A stretch of DNA of 64,000 nt from Bryobacterales bacterium (lineage in GTDB: Bacteria > Acidobacteriota > Terriglobia > Bryobacterales > Bryobacteraceae): contig JAFAQY010000112.1 of assembly GCA_019261985.1 (NCBI GenBank), positions 1 through 64,000 of the forward strand, given 5' to 3'. The notes under the pieces were generated by a model that searched no databases, was not told the DNA's origin, and saw only the letters and a list, made by a program, of their open reading frames with translations. The translations under genes were made by a program, and so were the position numbers. Positions 17,516-25,633 of this stretch are shown in pieces (position 1 is the first letter of the stretch; every line of letters begins with the position of its first letter).

Positions 17516-17993
17516 AATAGGCCTCGTATTCTGCGCATGTTGATGCGAGATCGCATATTTGCACCGCCGAGCCAACCATAAACTCGAGCGGAGCCGGTAA
17601 TCCGCGATGATAGCGAGGACGCGACTCGGCAGTAAAGGCCGGGCGTACAGTTGGTGCTTCTGTGCCCGTCCTTCAATCGCAACGGGCCGAGCCGTGTTAA
17701 TTCACAACAAGACAATGGTGCCAGGCAAATAAGTCACAAGGTCACGAACCGGACGGAAACAGAAGAATCGAGCGCAGCTGAAGCCGCAAGCTTGGACCTT
17801 AGGACGATCGAGTCCATCCGAAAGCGGGATTAAACGGCGGGCAGGCTTCCGCGAGCCCGCTCGTCCGTGACCTCTTCCGGGCAAACTGATCAGGTCCTGC
17901 ATTACCTGCCATCGGATCGAAGCGTCAATTGAACACAAGTGGCGAGGACGCTGGCAAGAATTTCATCAATCTTCAGCGCGCAAAAATCCACCC
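17516..17993. other. Intergenic region, no gene seen
   Basis: This stretch separates the divergent Fic and PadR genes. All reading frames are short and none shows a recognisable family or a ribosome binding site. Confidence 0.6.
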
Positions 17994-18021
17994 TTGACTG
18001 TAACTAAGATATCTATATACT
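17994..18021 (+). promoter_or_regulatory. padR-ADOP promoter with overlapping dyad
   Basis: TTGACT (17994-17999) and TATACT (18016-18021) are 16 bases apart. The -10 box overlaps an ATAC-N12-GTAT dyad running to 18035, the kind of site that PadR proteins bind; autorepression is inferred. Confidence 0.55.
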
Positions 18022-18034
18022 AAGAGTACTTGGT

Positions 18035-18364
18035 ATGCCTCGTCAGGACTCTCTTCAGGGCGCGCTTGATTTGATGGTCCTGAAAATACTTTCGCGTACG
18101 CCAGGACTGCACGGGTACGGGATTATGACGGCGATTCAGAATACGTCCGAAGGTGTTTTGCGGGTGGAGGAGGGTTCGCTTTACCCCGCGCTCCGCCGCA
18201 TGGAGCAAGATGGCTGGCTCAAGGCGAAGTGGATCACTCGTGACGCCGGACGCCGGGCGCGGATCTATGAACTGACCACGGCGGGAAAAAAACAACTCGC
18301 GGCGGAGGAGACGCGCTGGCAAGCGGGGACCTCCGCCGTGAACCGCGTCTTAAGGATGGCCTAA
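18035..18364 (+). CDS. PadR family transcriptional regulator
   Basis: The 109-residue protein is a winged-helix regulator of the PadR family, with the signatures LDLMVLKILSRTPGLHGYGI, then EGSLYPALRRMEQDGW and ARIYELTTAGKKQL. In acidobacteria such small PadR genes commonly precede ADOP-type permease genes, and here the permease ATG follows two bases after the stop, so both are cotranscribed. It most likely represses its own operon in response to a signal that I cannot identify. Confidence 0.95.
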   Translation: MPRQDSLQGALDLMVLKILSRTPGLHGYGIMTAIQNTSEGVLRVEEGSLYPALRRMEQDGWLKAKWITRDAGRRARIYELTTAGKKQLAAEETRWQAGTSAVNRVLRMA

Positions 18365-18366
18365 CC

Positions 18367-21030
18367 ATGTCTGCGTGGTTCCGCATCGCGAATGTTTTCA
18401 GTCGCCGTCTGAACGACGACATCGACGAAGAGCTGCGGTCTCACATCGAAGATGCGCGGCTCGAAGGCCGCGATCCGACCGAAGCCGCGCGAGCTTTCGG
18501 ATCGCCTCTGCGCGCGCGTGAATCCGTACGCGACGCGGTGGTGGCGAGTTGGCTCGAATCGATATCTGCCGATGTGTTCTTCGGAGGGCGGCAACTGCTG
18601 AAGCACAAAGCTGCATCGGCGGCGGCGATCGTTTCTCTCGCGCTAGGGATCGGCTCTTGCGTTGCTGCATTTCGCCTGATCGACGCAATGCTTTTGCGCC
18701 CGCTCCCCGTTGCGAATCCCGAACGGTTGTACGTACTTACCTACGACACATCCAACGAGCACGGCCAAGCCGTGACTGGCGATTCGTTCGACTACCCGGG
18801 TTTCCGCAAATTGCGCGCCGCCGTCAACGGGCAGGCGGAATTGATGGCGATTGCCGACGCGGGCCGAGCCGATCTTACCTACGGCTCCGATCTCGAAATG
18901 GAGAAAGCTTATCAGCAGCGGGTTTCAGGGTGGACGTTCCAGGAGTTTGGGTTGAAGCCCGCGCTGGGCCGCTTGTTTACGGAGGACGATGACCGTGCTC
19001 CCGGCGCGAGCCCTTACGCAGTCCTGTCCTACGATTACTGGACTCGCCGCTTTGGAAGGAATCCCGCCGTGCTTGGGAAGACTTTCCACTCCGCAGGCCT
19101 CTATCAAATAATTGGCGTTGCACCGCCGGGCTTCACCGGCACTGACCCAGGCACGCTAGCGGATTTTTTCCTCCCCATGATGACGAACCCAAAAGCGATC
19201 AATGAACAGAACTGGCACTGGTTCCGCATATGGGTTCACGTAAATCCGGGCGTTCGCCCAGAACTGGTTGAGCAGCGATTACGCGCGGCCCTCCATACAC
19301 ATCGCCAGGAGCAGGTAAAATCCTGGACCGGAACGCCCCAGAGAGCAATTGAACAATATTTGGCGGAGCCGGTTCATATGGAGCCCGCAGCCGCTGGCGT
19401 TTCGAACCTGCAACGGATGTACCGGCGTGCTCTCGCTATTTTGGGAGCCTTGGTCGCATTGGTACTCCTGATCGCAGCCGCGAACGTCGCGAACTTGATG
19501 ACGGCGCAAGCCGCAGCAAGGGTCCGCGAGATGGCCCTGAGAGTATCGATCGGCGCGGTAAGGGTGCGGCTGGTACAGCTAGTTCTGATCGAGAGTGCAT
19601 TGCTCGCCGCAAGTGCCTCGCTCCTCGGCATCGGGTTCGCATGGTGGGCCGCACCGTTCGTGGTGGGAATGATCAATCCGCCTGACGATCCGGCGCGCCT
19701 GATCCTGCCTGCCGATTTCCGTGTGACCTCATTCGCGATTTTGCTCACGTTCACGGTCGCGATCTTATTTGGTTTAGCGCCTGCGCTCCGTGCTTCTTCC
19801 GTGAAGCCGGCAAGCGCGCTCAAGGGCGGCGATGATCCCAATTCCCGGCGCCGGCTGATGAACATGCTGGTCGCGGCACAGGTGGCATTCTGTTTTCTAG
19901 TGCATTTTGTGGCCGGAATGTTTATCTCGACCTTTCAAAAACTGGCGAACCAACCGACTGGGTTCTCCTCCGCCCACGTACTAGCGCTTGAAACCGTTAG
20001 CGAGCGCGAACTGCCTCAACAGGCTTGGTATCAGACGGCAGACCACCTGAGCGGACTTCCGGGAGTTGAGTCCGCCTCTGCCGCAATGTGGGCGCTGTTC
20101 AGCGGCAGCGGTTGGAACGGTGGCGTCTGGGCGAACGGCCATTCTCCGGGCGGCAGTGAGGTGCCGCCATGGTTCCTCGGCGTATCACCGGGTTGGTTTG
20201 AAACGATGAAAATTCCGCTGCTGGACGGCCGGGATTTCCGGCCGGACGAAGCCTTCCCGGAAGTCGCCGCCGTCAATGCAACATTCGCGCGCGAGTACTT
20301 CGATGGGGGAAGTCCTGTAGGAAGCTCCTTTGAGACCGTCCAGGAAGTTAACGGGCGGATCACCCACGTGACTGTGAGAATCGTGGGGTACGTCGGCGAT
20401 GCTCGTTACACGGACATGCGCCGGCCGATCCCGCCAACCGTTTACGTGCCTTTCCGCACTATGGTCGGCCGTGTGGTCGGCCGTTCGGACTCGGCGACCT
20501 TTCTTGTTCGCACGCGCACCGGGAACCCGCTGGCGCTCGCGTCGATGTTGCGCCAAGAAGTGCATCGCGTGCGCCCCGAGTTGCGCGTCTCGAACATCCG
20601 CACGCAGGACGAATTGGTTCGGCGGCGGACCCTCCAGGAACGCATGTTGGCTACCCTGTCGCTCTTCTTCGCTCTTGTGGCCTTGGTGCTCTCCGGCGTC
20701 GGGCTGTGTGGCGTACTTCATTACACGGTGTTTGCGCGCCGCCGTGAACTGGGTATCCGTATCGCCCTCGGTGCGCGAGCCGGGCATATCGCTTCAAAAG
20801 TTACGCTCGAAATCTTCGCTATGTTGGCGCTTGGCGCGGCTGCGGGACTTGCGTTAGGAGTCGCCTCCGAGCGTTATATCGCCATGCTGCTCTTTCAAGT
20901 GAAAGCTACCGACCCGGCAATCCTGGCCGCGCCCGCGATTACGATCCTGGCGGCTGCGATGCTCGCCGCTGTACCGCCCGTCGTCCGCGCCATCCGCATC
21001 GACCCCGCGCAGATGTTGCGGGCGGAATAA
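18367..21030 (+). CDS. ADOP-type FtsX/MacB-like permease
   Basis: The 887-residue protein belongs to the acidobacterial duplicated orphan permease group (TIGR03434). A soluble N-terminal segment (about 1-80) precedes a first transmembrane helix (AAAIVSLALGIGSCVAAFRL), a periplasmic MacB-type core domain and a three-helix FtsX domain around residues 355-475. The unit is then repeated, with a second periplasmic domain and C-terminal FtsX helices (RRELGIRIALGARAGHI). No ATPase gene is adjacent, as usual for these orphans. Function is unknown; export of or signalling about cell-envelope stress has been suggested for relatives. Its 3' end is overlapped by the converging antitoxin-like frame at 20895. 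Confidence 0.93.
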   Translation: MSAWFRIANVFSRRLNDDIDEELRSHIEDARLEGRDPTEAARAFGSPLRARESVRDAVVASWLESISADVFFGGRQLLKHKAASAAAIVSLALGIGSCVAAFRLIDAMLLRPLPVANPERLYVLTYDTSNEHGQAVTGDSFDYPGFRKLRAAVNGQAELMAIADAGRADLTYGSDLEMEKAYQQRVSGWTFQEFGLKPALGRLFTEDDDRAPGASPYAVLSYDYWTRRFGRNPAVLGKTFHSAGLYQIIGVAPPGFTGTDPGTLADFFLPMMTNPKAINEQNWHWFRIWVHVNPGVRPELVEQRLRAALHTHRQEQVKSWTGTPQRAIEQYLAEPVHMEPAAAGVSNLQRMYRRALAILGALVALVLLIAAANVANLMTAQAAARVREMALRVSIGAVRVRLVQLVLIESALLAASASLLGIGFAWWAAPFVVGMINPPDDPARLILPADFRVTSFAILLTFTVAILFGLAPALRASSVKPASALKGGDDPNSRRRLMNMLVAAQVAFCFLVHFVAGMFISTFQKLANQPTGFSSAHVLALETVSERELPQQAWYQTADHLSGLPGVESASAAMWALFSGSGWNGGVWANGHSPGGSEVPPWFLGVSPGWFETMKIPLLDGRDFRPDEAFPEVAAVNATFAREYFDGGSPVGSSFETVQEVNGRITHVTVRIVGYVGDARYTDMRRPIPPTVYVPFRTMVGRVVGRSDSATFLVRTRTGNPLALASMLRQEVHRVRPELRVSNIRTQDELVRRRTLQERMLATLSLFFALVALVLSGVGLCGVLHYTVFARRRELGIRIALGARAGHIASKVTLEIFAMLALGAAAGLALGVASERYIAMLLFQVKATDPAILAAPAITILAAAMLAAVPPVVRAIRIDPAQMLRAE

Positions 21031-21281
21031 GCCCGTCGCCGCATTGGCCTCAATGTTTCGCGCCGCGAGGATGGACGGTTTTTCGTCAGCGCGAGCACTG
21101 CTCGCAGAGCTTGATTCACCGCGGCCGAGGTTGGAAAAGCGGCATAGACGTCTGGTTCCAGCAGGACGATATTGGAACCCGCGCGATAACGTTTTGCGTA
21201 TTTCCCGCGGACCCGGCCTTTCATATCGGCAAAATCGTACTCGGGGCGGATGTCGTCGTCTGGTGAATTACTCTTGTTCAT
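20895..21281 (-). CDS. Antitoxin-like protein paired with a BrnT remnant
   Basis: The ATG at 21281 overlaps the last 14 bases of the BrnT remnant (ATGAACAAGAGTAA), the usual toxin-antitoxin arrangement. Residues about 12-70 read RPEYDFADMKGRVRGKYAKR, then GSNIVLLEPDVYAAFPTSAA and VNQALRAVL, a pattern I recognise from small partners of BrnT-like toxins. Such proteins are usually about 80-90 residues. Here the frame runs on for 128 residues and its last 45 codons are antisense to the end of the permease gene. The native stop may have been lost, or the tail may be translated. A longer ORF start at 21359 lies inside the toxin remnant and is not used. Confidence 0.65.
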   Translation of the reverse strand: MNKSNSPDDDIRPEYDFADMKGRVRGKYAKRYRAGSNIVLLEPDVYAAFPTSAAVNQALRAVLALTKNRPSSRRETLRPMRRRAYSARNICAGSMRMARTTGGTAASIAAARIVIAGAARIAGSVAFT

Positions 21282-21483
21282 AGAATTTCTGTTCGTTGCG
21301 AGTTGCACGTCGGGCGCTAACAATTCGGATAGTCCCACCCTGGTCCGTATGAACCACAACTAAAACTCGGTTGCGCTCAGACATCCCAATTGTTACGAAT
21401 CTGGATTCCGTTTCGGAGTGATCCGTGTCAGGGTACGTGCTCGATAACGTATCACCAGGTAAGTATAAAGATTCGCTATCACC
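21268..21483 (-). pseudogene. N-terminally truncated BrnT-type toxin
   Basis: Directly after the quinoprotein stop, a frame without any start codon reads STYPDTDHSETESRFVTIGM, then NRVLVVVHTDQ and IRIVSARRATRNEQKFYEQE before TAA. This matches the C-terminal 55-60 residues of BrnT ribonuclease toxins. The N-terminal half is absent, replaced by about 12 unrelated codons. The remnant lies in the same frame as the quinoprotein but is separated from it by its TGA. It is inferred to be non-functional. Confidence 0.8.
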
Positions 21484-23496
21484 TCACCCCGGCAGCCGGA
21501 ACGCGATCAATTCGCCCGCATACCCGTTGCCGCCGACGGCCACGATGACATACTGCTTGCCATTAAGCATGTACGTCATCGGAGTCCCACTTTGCTGCGC
21601 CGGCAAATAGACCGCGCCGACCTCCTGCCCAGTCGCTTTGTTGTAAGCGCGCAGCATCGCGCCTTTGCGCCCATCGGGCATGGTGAACGTTCCCGCTTCG
21701 CCCGCGATCACTAGCGTCTTGGTCAGCAGTGTTCCAATAATGCCGGACCTTCCTGTACGCGGAATGTTCAAGCCCTTTAGCGCCGGATGGTTTCGAATAA
21801 TGTCCGGAGTTTCGCCATGCGCGATTTGCCAGGCGATTTCGCCTTTGTTCAGATCGATCGCCGTGATGCGCCCGTATGGCGGCTTCACCAGCGGAAGGCC
21901 TTGCACCGTGAGCGAAGCGCCGCTCGCTTCCGCAGCCGCGGGTCCCGCGGGAGCTTCGGCCCCTGCTTCCGCCCCCGCGCCACCGGTTCGGCGCGCTCCC
22001 GCCGTGGCGGTCCCTTGCACAAATTCCATTTCGGAGAAGCCGGAATCCGGCGACGGCACCAACCCCAGCGCGCCCATGTTGGTTTGCGAATACGCGTACG
22101 TCATGTGCGTTTCCGGATCGTACGATCCGCCGGGCCAGTTCGTCCCGCCGGTCGCCGACGGCAGAATCAATGTGGCCAGCGGTCCCTCCGCTTTGCTCAC
22201 CACGGGAGCCGTGAACATCGGACCGATTTTGTACTTTGATACGAGCTTTACTGCCTCATCGTGCAACGCAGGCGTGAAGTCGATCAGATCGGAAAGCGAG
22301 ACGCCTTGACGGTCGTACGCCGGCGGCTTCGTCGGGAACGGCTGCGTAGGCGAGTACCACTCGCCGGGAACATCGCCCTTAGCGACGGGCCTTTCCTCAA
22401 TCGGCCAAATCGGCTGGCCATTCGTGCGATCGAAAACATACAGGTTCGCCTGTTTGGTGGGCTGAGCGACTGCTTTGATCGTTCGCCCGTTCACTGTGAT
22501 GTCCGCGAGAATCGGCGCGCACGGAATGTCCATGTCCCACAGGCCGTGATGGACAAGCTGATAATGCCACTTGCGCTGACCGGTTTTCAGATCCACCGCA
22601 ACCAGGCTCTCGCCAAAAAGGTTATTGCCGGGCCGGTGCGCGCCGTAGTAATCCCCTGTGGGAAGTTCCACCGGAAGATAGACCAAACCAAGATCTTCGT
22701 CAACGGAAATCTGTCCCCACACGCCCGTATTGCCGGTATAAGACCAGGAATCATTGAGCCACGTGTCGATGCCGAACTCGCCCGGGCGCGGTATCGTGTG
22801 AAAAATCCAAAGGCGTTTCCCCGTGCGGACGTCATATCCGCGCACGAACCCCTTCACGTTGCGGAAGCTCTTCGGAACGCCTCCCGACCGGTGCGCGGCG
22901 CCGACGATGACCGTATCCTTGGCCACAACCGGCGTCGCATGAAGCCCGACTTCGCCCGTCACCAGATCGATTTCCTGATCGTCGTCCAGCTTCAAATCGA
23001 CGACGCCCTTTTCACCGAAGCTCGAGACCGGACTCCCGGTTTTCGCATCCAGCGCGATCAGCCGGTATCCTGGCGTGACGTATAAAATCCGCTCTTCGCG
23101 CCCATCGGTCCAATAGGCGAGGCCGCGCCCGGAAAGCTGGCGCGGCGCATTCGATCCGCGCGCGCCTTCGTTCTCCCGGTGCATCCATAGCATCTCGCCA
23201 TTGGCCGCATCCAGCGCCACCACGTCGCGGCGCGTGCCCGCCGTTGTATATACAACGCCCCGCACCATGAGCGGCGTGGTCTCGAACTGGTACTCCGGCC
23301 GCGGACCCAGCGAGTCCGTCTTAAAGCGCCAGGCGACCGTCAGCTTGTTGAAGTTGCTTGCATCGATCTGATCCAGCGCGGAGTAATGCGTGTTGCCGAG
23401 ATCGGCTCCGTAAGTAGGCCACTCGCCGTTTTTCGCTCCCGTTTGAGCGAAAACCTGCGCGCCCAACAGGCATAGTACCGGAATGACAGCCTTCAT
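21484..23496 (-). CDS. Secreted PQQ-dependent dehydrogenase-like quinoprotein (1)
   Basis: The 670-residue protein has a signal peptide (MKAVIPVLCLLGAQVFAQ) and an eight-bladed propeller of the quinoprotein dehydrogenase type. Characteristic stretches are WPTYGADLGNTHYSALDQID at the N-terminus, HGLWDMDIPCAPIL in the middle and GTPMTYMLNGKQYVIVAVGG at the C-terminus, where blade eight closes. Such periplasmic enzymes oxidise sugars, alcohols or polyols with PQQ; the substrate is not predictable here. No membrane-anchor helices and no haem motif are present. Between about residues 505 and 540 lies an unusual Ala/Gly/Glu-rich insert. It follows the O-methyltransferase gene by 47 bases, with AAAGGA as ribosome binding site. 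Confidence 0.88.
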   Translation of the reverse strand: MKAVIPVLCLLGAQVFAQTGAKNGEWPTYGADLGNTHYSALDQIDASNFNKLTVAWRFKTDSLGPRPEYQFETTPLMVRGVVYTTAGTRRDVVALDAANGEMLWMHRENEGARGSNAPRQLSGRGLAYWTDGREERILYVTPGYRLIALDAKTGSPVSSFGEKGVVDLKLDDDQEIDLVTGEVGLHATPVVAKDTVIVGAAHRSGGVPKSFRNVKGFVRGYDVRTGKRLWIFHTIPRPGEFGIDTWLNDSWSYTGNTGVWGQISVDEDLGLVYLPVELPTGDYYGAHRPGNNLFGESLVAVDLKTGQRKWHYQLVHHGLWDMDIPCAPILADITVNGRTIKAVAQPTKQANLYVFDRTNGQPIWPIEERPVAKGDVPGEWYSPTQPFPTKPPAYDRQGVSLSDLIDFTPALHDEAVKLVSKYKIGPMFTAPVVSKAEGPLATLILPSATGGTNWPGGSYDPETHMTYAYSQTNMGALGLVPSPDSGFSEMEFVQGTATAGARRTGGAGAEAGAEAPAGPAAAEASGASLTVQGLPLVKPPYGRITAIDLNKGEIAWQIAHGETPDIIRNHPALKGLNIPRTGRSGIIGTLLTKTLVIAGEAGTFTMPDGRKGAMLRAYNKATGQEVGAVYLPAQQSGTPMTYMLNGKQYVIVAVGGNGYAGELIAFRLPG

Positions 23497-23543
23497 GGGT
23501 CCGTTTCCTTTCTCGTATGTACTATGGATGATTCTATCGATTG

Positions 23544-24551
23544 TTACTGCCGTGTGAGGACCAGCGGCATAATCGAGCCCTTTAGCGGAATCAGCTCGCT
23601 CTTGCCGAACCCGGCTTGCCGGAACATGCCGTCCAACTCGGAGAACGTATACGCATCGCCCCCGGGAGTAGTAGCCAGCATCATCATGCTGAACGCGGCG
23701 AGGAACGGCGGCGATACGCGGTCGTCATTCGGAATCGCTTCGAGCGTGGCCAGTAGCGCATCCGGATTCATGGCCGCGCGGATCTTCTTAAGCAACTGAA
23801 CGTTGGTTGGCGGATCGAAGTGATGCAGGAAATTGGGCAGCAGCACCAAATCGTATCCGCCGCCAAAATCGACCTCGAAGGCGCTGCCTGGAATCGTGTG
23901 AAAACGATCGGCGACGCCGAGCTTCGCCGCATTCTCCTTGGATACTTCCAGGACATTCGGCCAATCCACGGCGTAGATCTGCGCTGCCGGGTTGTGCTGG
24001 GCGACGAAGATCCCGTACAGGCCCGGCCCCGCCGAGATATCCAGCACTTTCATGGGACGCCCCGGCTGAGCCACCATCGGCACCATCTCGCGCGCCGATA
24101 TTGCAATCGGCATCATATGGCGCGCGAATTCGACCCAGATAGGATCGTTCGGCCCCATATTGCCTTGATTCAGCGACCCATCATTTCGCACTACCGCGGC
24201 GATGTCCAGGAAGTGGGTGACGTGATAACTGTGCGCCAGAAACAGCGCGATCGAACCGATGTATGTAGGCGAGCGCTTATTCAAGAACGCGGAGCTTTCC
24301 GGCGTAAGGCCGTAAGCATTGCCGGTCTTTGTAAGGAAACCGCGAACTGTAAGGAAGTCGCATAGAATTCGCGTCCCGCGCTCGGATGCTTTCGCCCGTT
24401 TTGCAATTTCGGCGGGAGTCGTGGCTCCGTCGGCGATATGGGTGAACACATCCAGTTCGACAGCGCCCCGCAGCGCCAGTGAGATCTGGTACGCATCCAG
24501 GGCTTCGATAATTCCAAGCGGATTCGGTGTGGGAGAAGAGGTTGAACTCAT
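23544..24551 (-). CDS. SAM-dependent O-methyltransferase (acetylserotonin/hydroxyneurosporene type)
   Basis: The 335-residue protein has an N-terminal winged-helix dimerisation domain (EALDAYQISLALRGAVELDV, TTPAEIAKRAKASERGTRIL) and a C-terminal Rossmann methyltransferase domain. The SAM-binding motif is VLDISAGPGLYG, followed by AVDWPNVL, and the catalytic region has LPNFLHHFDP. The family methylates hydroxyl groups of small aromatic or isoprenoid compounds. The open frame extends upstream to 24797, over the SET gene, but the family begins at the ATG at 24551 (MSSTSSPTPN). It lies 29 bases downstream of the SET gene and 47 upstream of the quinoprotein. Confidence 0.88.
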   Translation of the reverse strand: MSSTSSPTPNPLGIIEALDAYQISLALRGAVELDVFTHIADGATTPAEIAKRAKASERGTRILCDFLTVRGFLTKTGNAYGLTPESSAFLNKRSPTYIGSIALFLAHSYHVTHFLDIAAVVRNDGSLNQGNMGPNDPIWVEFARHMMPIAISAREMVPMVAQPGRPMKVLDISAGPGLYGIFVAQHNPAAQIYAVDWPNVLEVSKENAAKLGVADRFHTIPGSAFEVDFGGGYDLVLLPNFLHHFDPPTNVQLLKKIRAAMNPDALLATLEAIPNDDRVSPPFLAAFSMMMLATTPGGDAYTFSELDGMFRQAGFGKSELIPLKGSIMPLVLTRQ

Positions 24552-24580
24552 TCCAAATTTTCTCACGGCGCTGCAGGCAG

Positions 24581-25180
24581 TCAGCCGCCGGCGACAGGCG
24601 ATAGACCGCTGTAGTGAACGCGGCAAGAAGGGACGGGGATTTCGCCTTTGGATGCCGCAAGCACCGTCTCCTTGTCGGTCACGAGCTCCCATAGCGGCTG
24701 ATCGACGCGCCGGAGTAAAGGAAATGCTGCTGCGACGGCCGCGTCCCAGTAGGGCGCCAGCGAAAGCATATCGTCCGGCCGGATCATTCCGCGGCACTCC
24801 CGAGCGTCACACTGGCATTCGAATTCTTCTTCCAAGTTGAGCGTTCCGTAATCGTCGGTGATTTCTTCCCCCGGCAATATGTCGCGCACGGCGATTTCGA
24901 AGTCGAATCCGGGGGCGAGGCATGTCGCGTTGCACGAATGATTCACGATTCGCGCGTGATCCCAGCACAAAATCCGCTGATTGCGTCCGTTCAGGTAGGA
25001 ATATTTGTTCAATAATTCGCGTGTAATGGCCGGCCAGCGCAAGGCCTGTTCCTGGGTGATCACCTGGTCCAGGGGATCCCCCACCCAAGTGATGGTTCCC
25101 TTCGGAATCAGCTTGGTGGCGAAAACGCCGTAACCGATAAGGGGATTGACGAATCGCACTTCGGCGTCGCCATGAATCAT
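24581..25180 (-). CDS. SET-domain protein with post-SET cysteine motif
   Basis: The 199-residue protein has a complete SET fold: GYGVFATKLIPKGT near the N-terminus, the pseudoknot motifs RIVNHSCNATC (NHSC at 80-83) and ILPGEEITDDYGTL (DDYG at 109-112). A post-SET zinc motif CQCDARECRG follows at 122-131. SET proteins are lysine methyltransferases in eukaryotes; bacterial single-domain versions are common, but most targets are unknown. Family members methylating ribosomal or nucleoid proteins are possible. The gene starts 21 bases after the frameshifted KTSC gene and is followed by an O-methyltransferase. Confidence 0.88.
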   Translation of the reverse strand: MIHGDAEVRFVNPLIGYGVFATKLIPKGTITWVGDPLDQVITQEQALRWPAITRELLNKYSYLNGRNQRILCWDHARIVNHSCNATCLAPGFDFEIAVRDILPGEEITDDYGTLNLEEEFECQCDARECRGMIRPDDMLSLAPYWDAAVAAAFPLLRRVDQPLWELVTDKETVLAASKGEIPVPSCRVHYSGLSPVAGG

Positions 25181-25201
25181 GCGAGAAAACCTCCAACGTG
25201 C

Positions 25202-25431
25202 CTATAGCTTCGCATACTTACCAACGTGGGGCCGGATGCCATCCCAATGCCGCAGGAGATGTGGGGTGAGCCGGACATAGGGGAACCTGCCTCGGGGTAC
25301 TCGATTGAAAAAAGCTCCTTGGCTAAAGCGTTCCATACGCCCGGATATTCGTAACAAGAGCGATCGCCGAATCGGACGCGCAGGCGATCAGGGCGCAAAT
25401 CGAAAGCAACTGCCGCCAAGGTCGTGGACAC
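25202..25431 (-). pseudogene. KTSC-domain protein with a single-base frameshift
   Basis: The first frame reads LAAVAFDLRPDRLRVRFGD then SCYEYPGVWNALAK, the N-terminal half of a KTSC domain. After AAGGAGC the frame slips, and the -1 frame continues AFFNRVPRGRFPYVRLTPHL to a TAG at 25204-25202, which is the missing C-terminal half (SKGxFFN...RGRFP). One extra G would restore KGAFFN and an open frame of about 76 codons. It is either a recent pseudogene or a sequencing error. Without the fix the first frame runs into the SET gene start at 25177. Confidence 0.8.
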
Positions 25432-25633
25432 AAATGCAAGCGCACATCAGCGAGGCCCCGCTTGCACATGCGCGAAACTAAGCTCCCGCGGCGGGCCGCC
25501 GCGCAACTGCGCCCATGTCAGGTTTTGTTGGGGAGAGGTCATATAAGACAATATGACGTTGTTTAGTTTTGTTTTATTTGGGGGGCGGCGCCTTATCTAA
25601 GCGGCATTGCGATAGCATCCGGCCCTACAGCGA

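Noticed and set aside
24552-24797. N-terminal extension of the O-methyltransferase
   Set aside because: It lies over the 3' end of the SET gene and is not part of the methyltransferase family.
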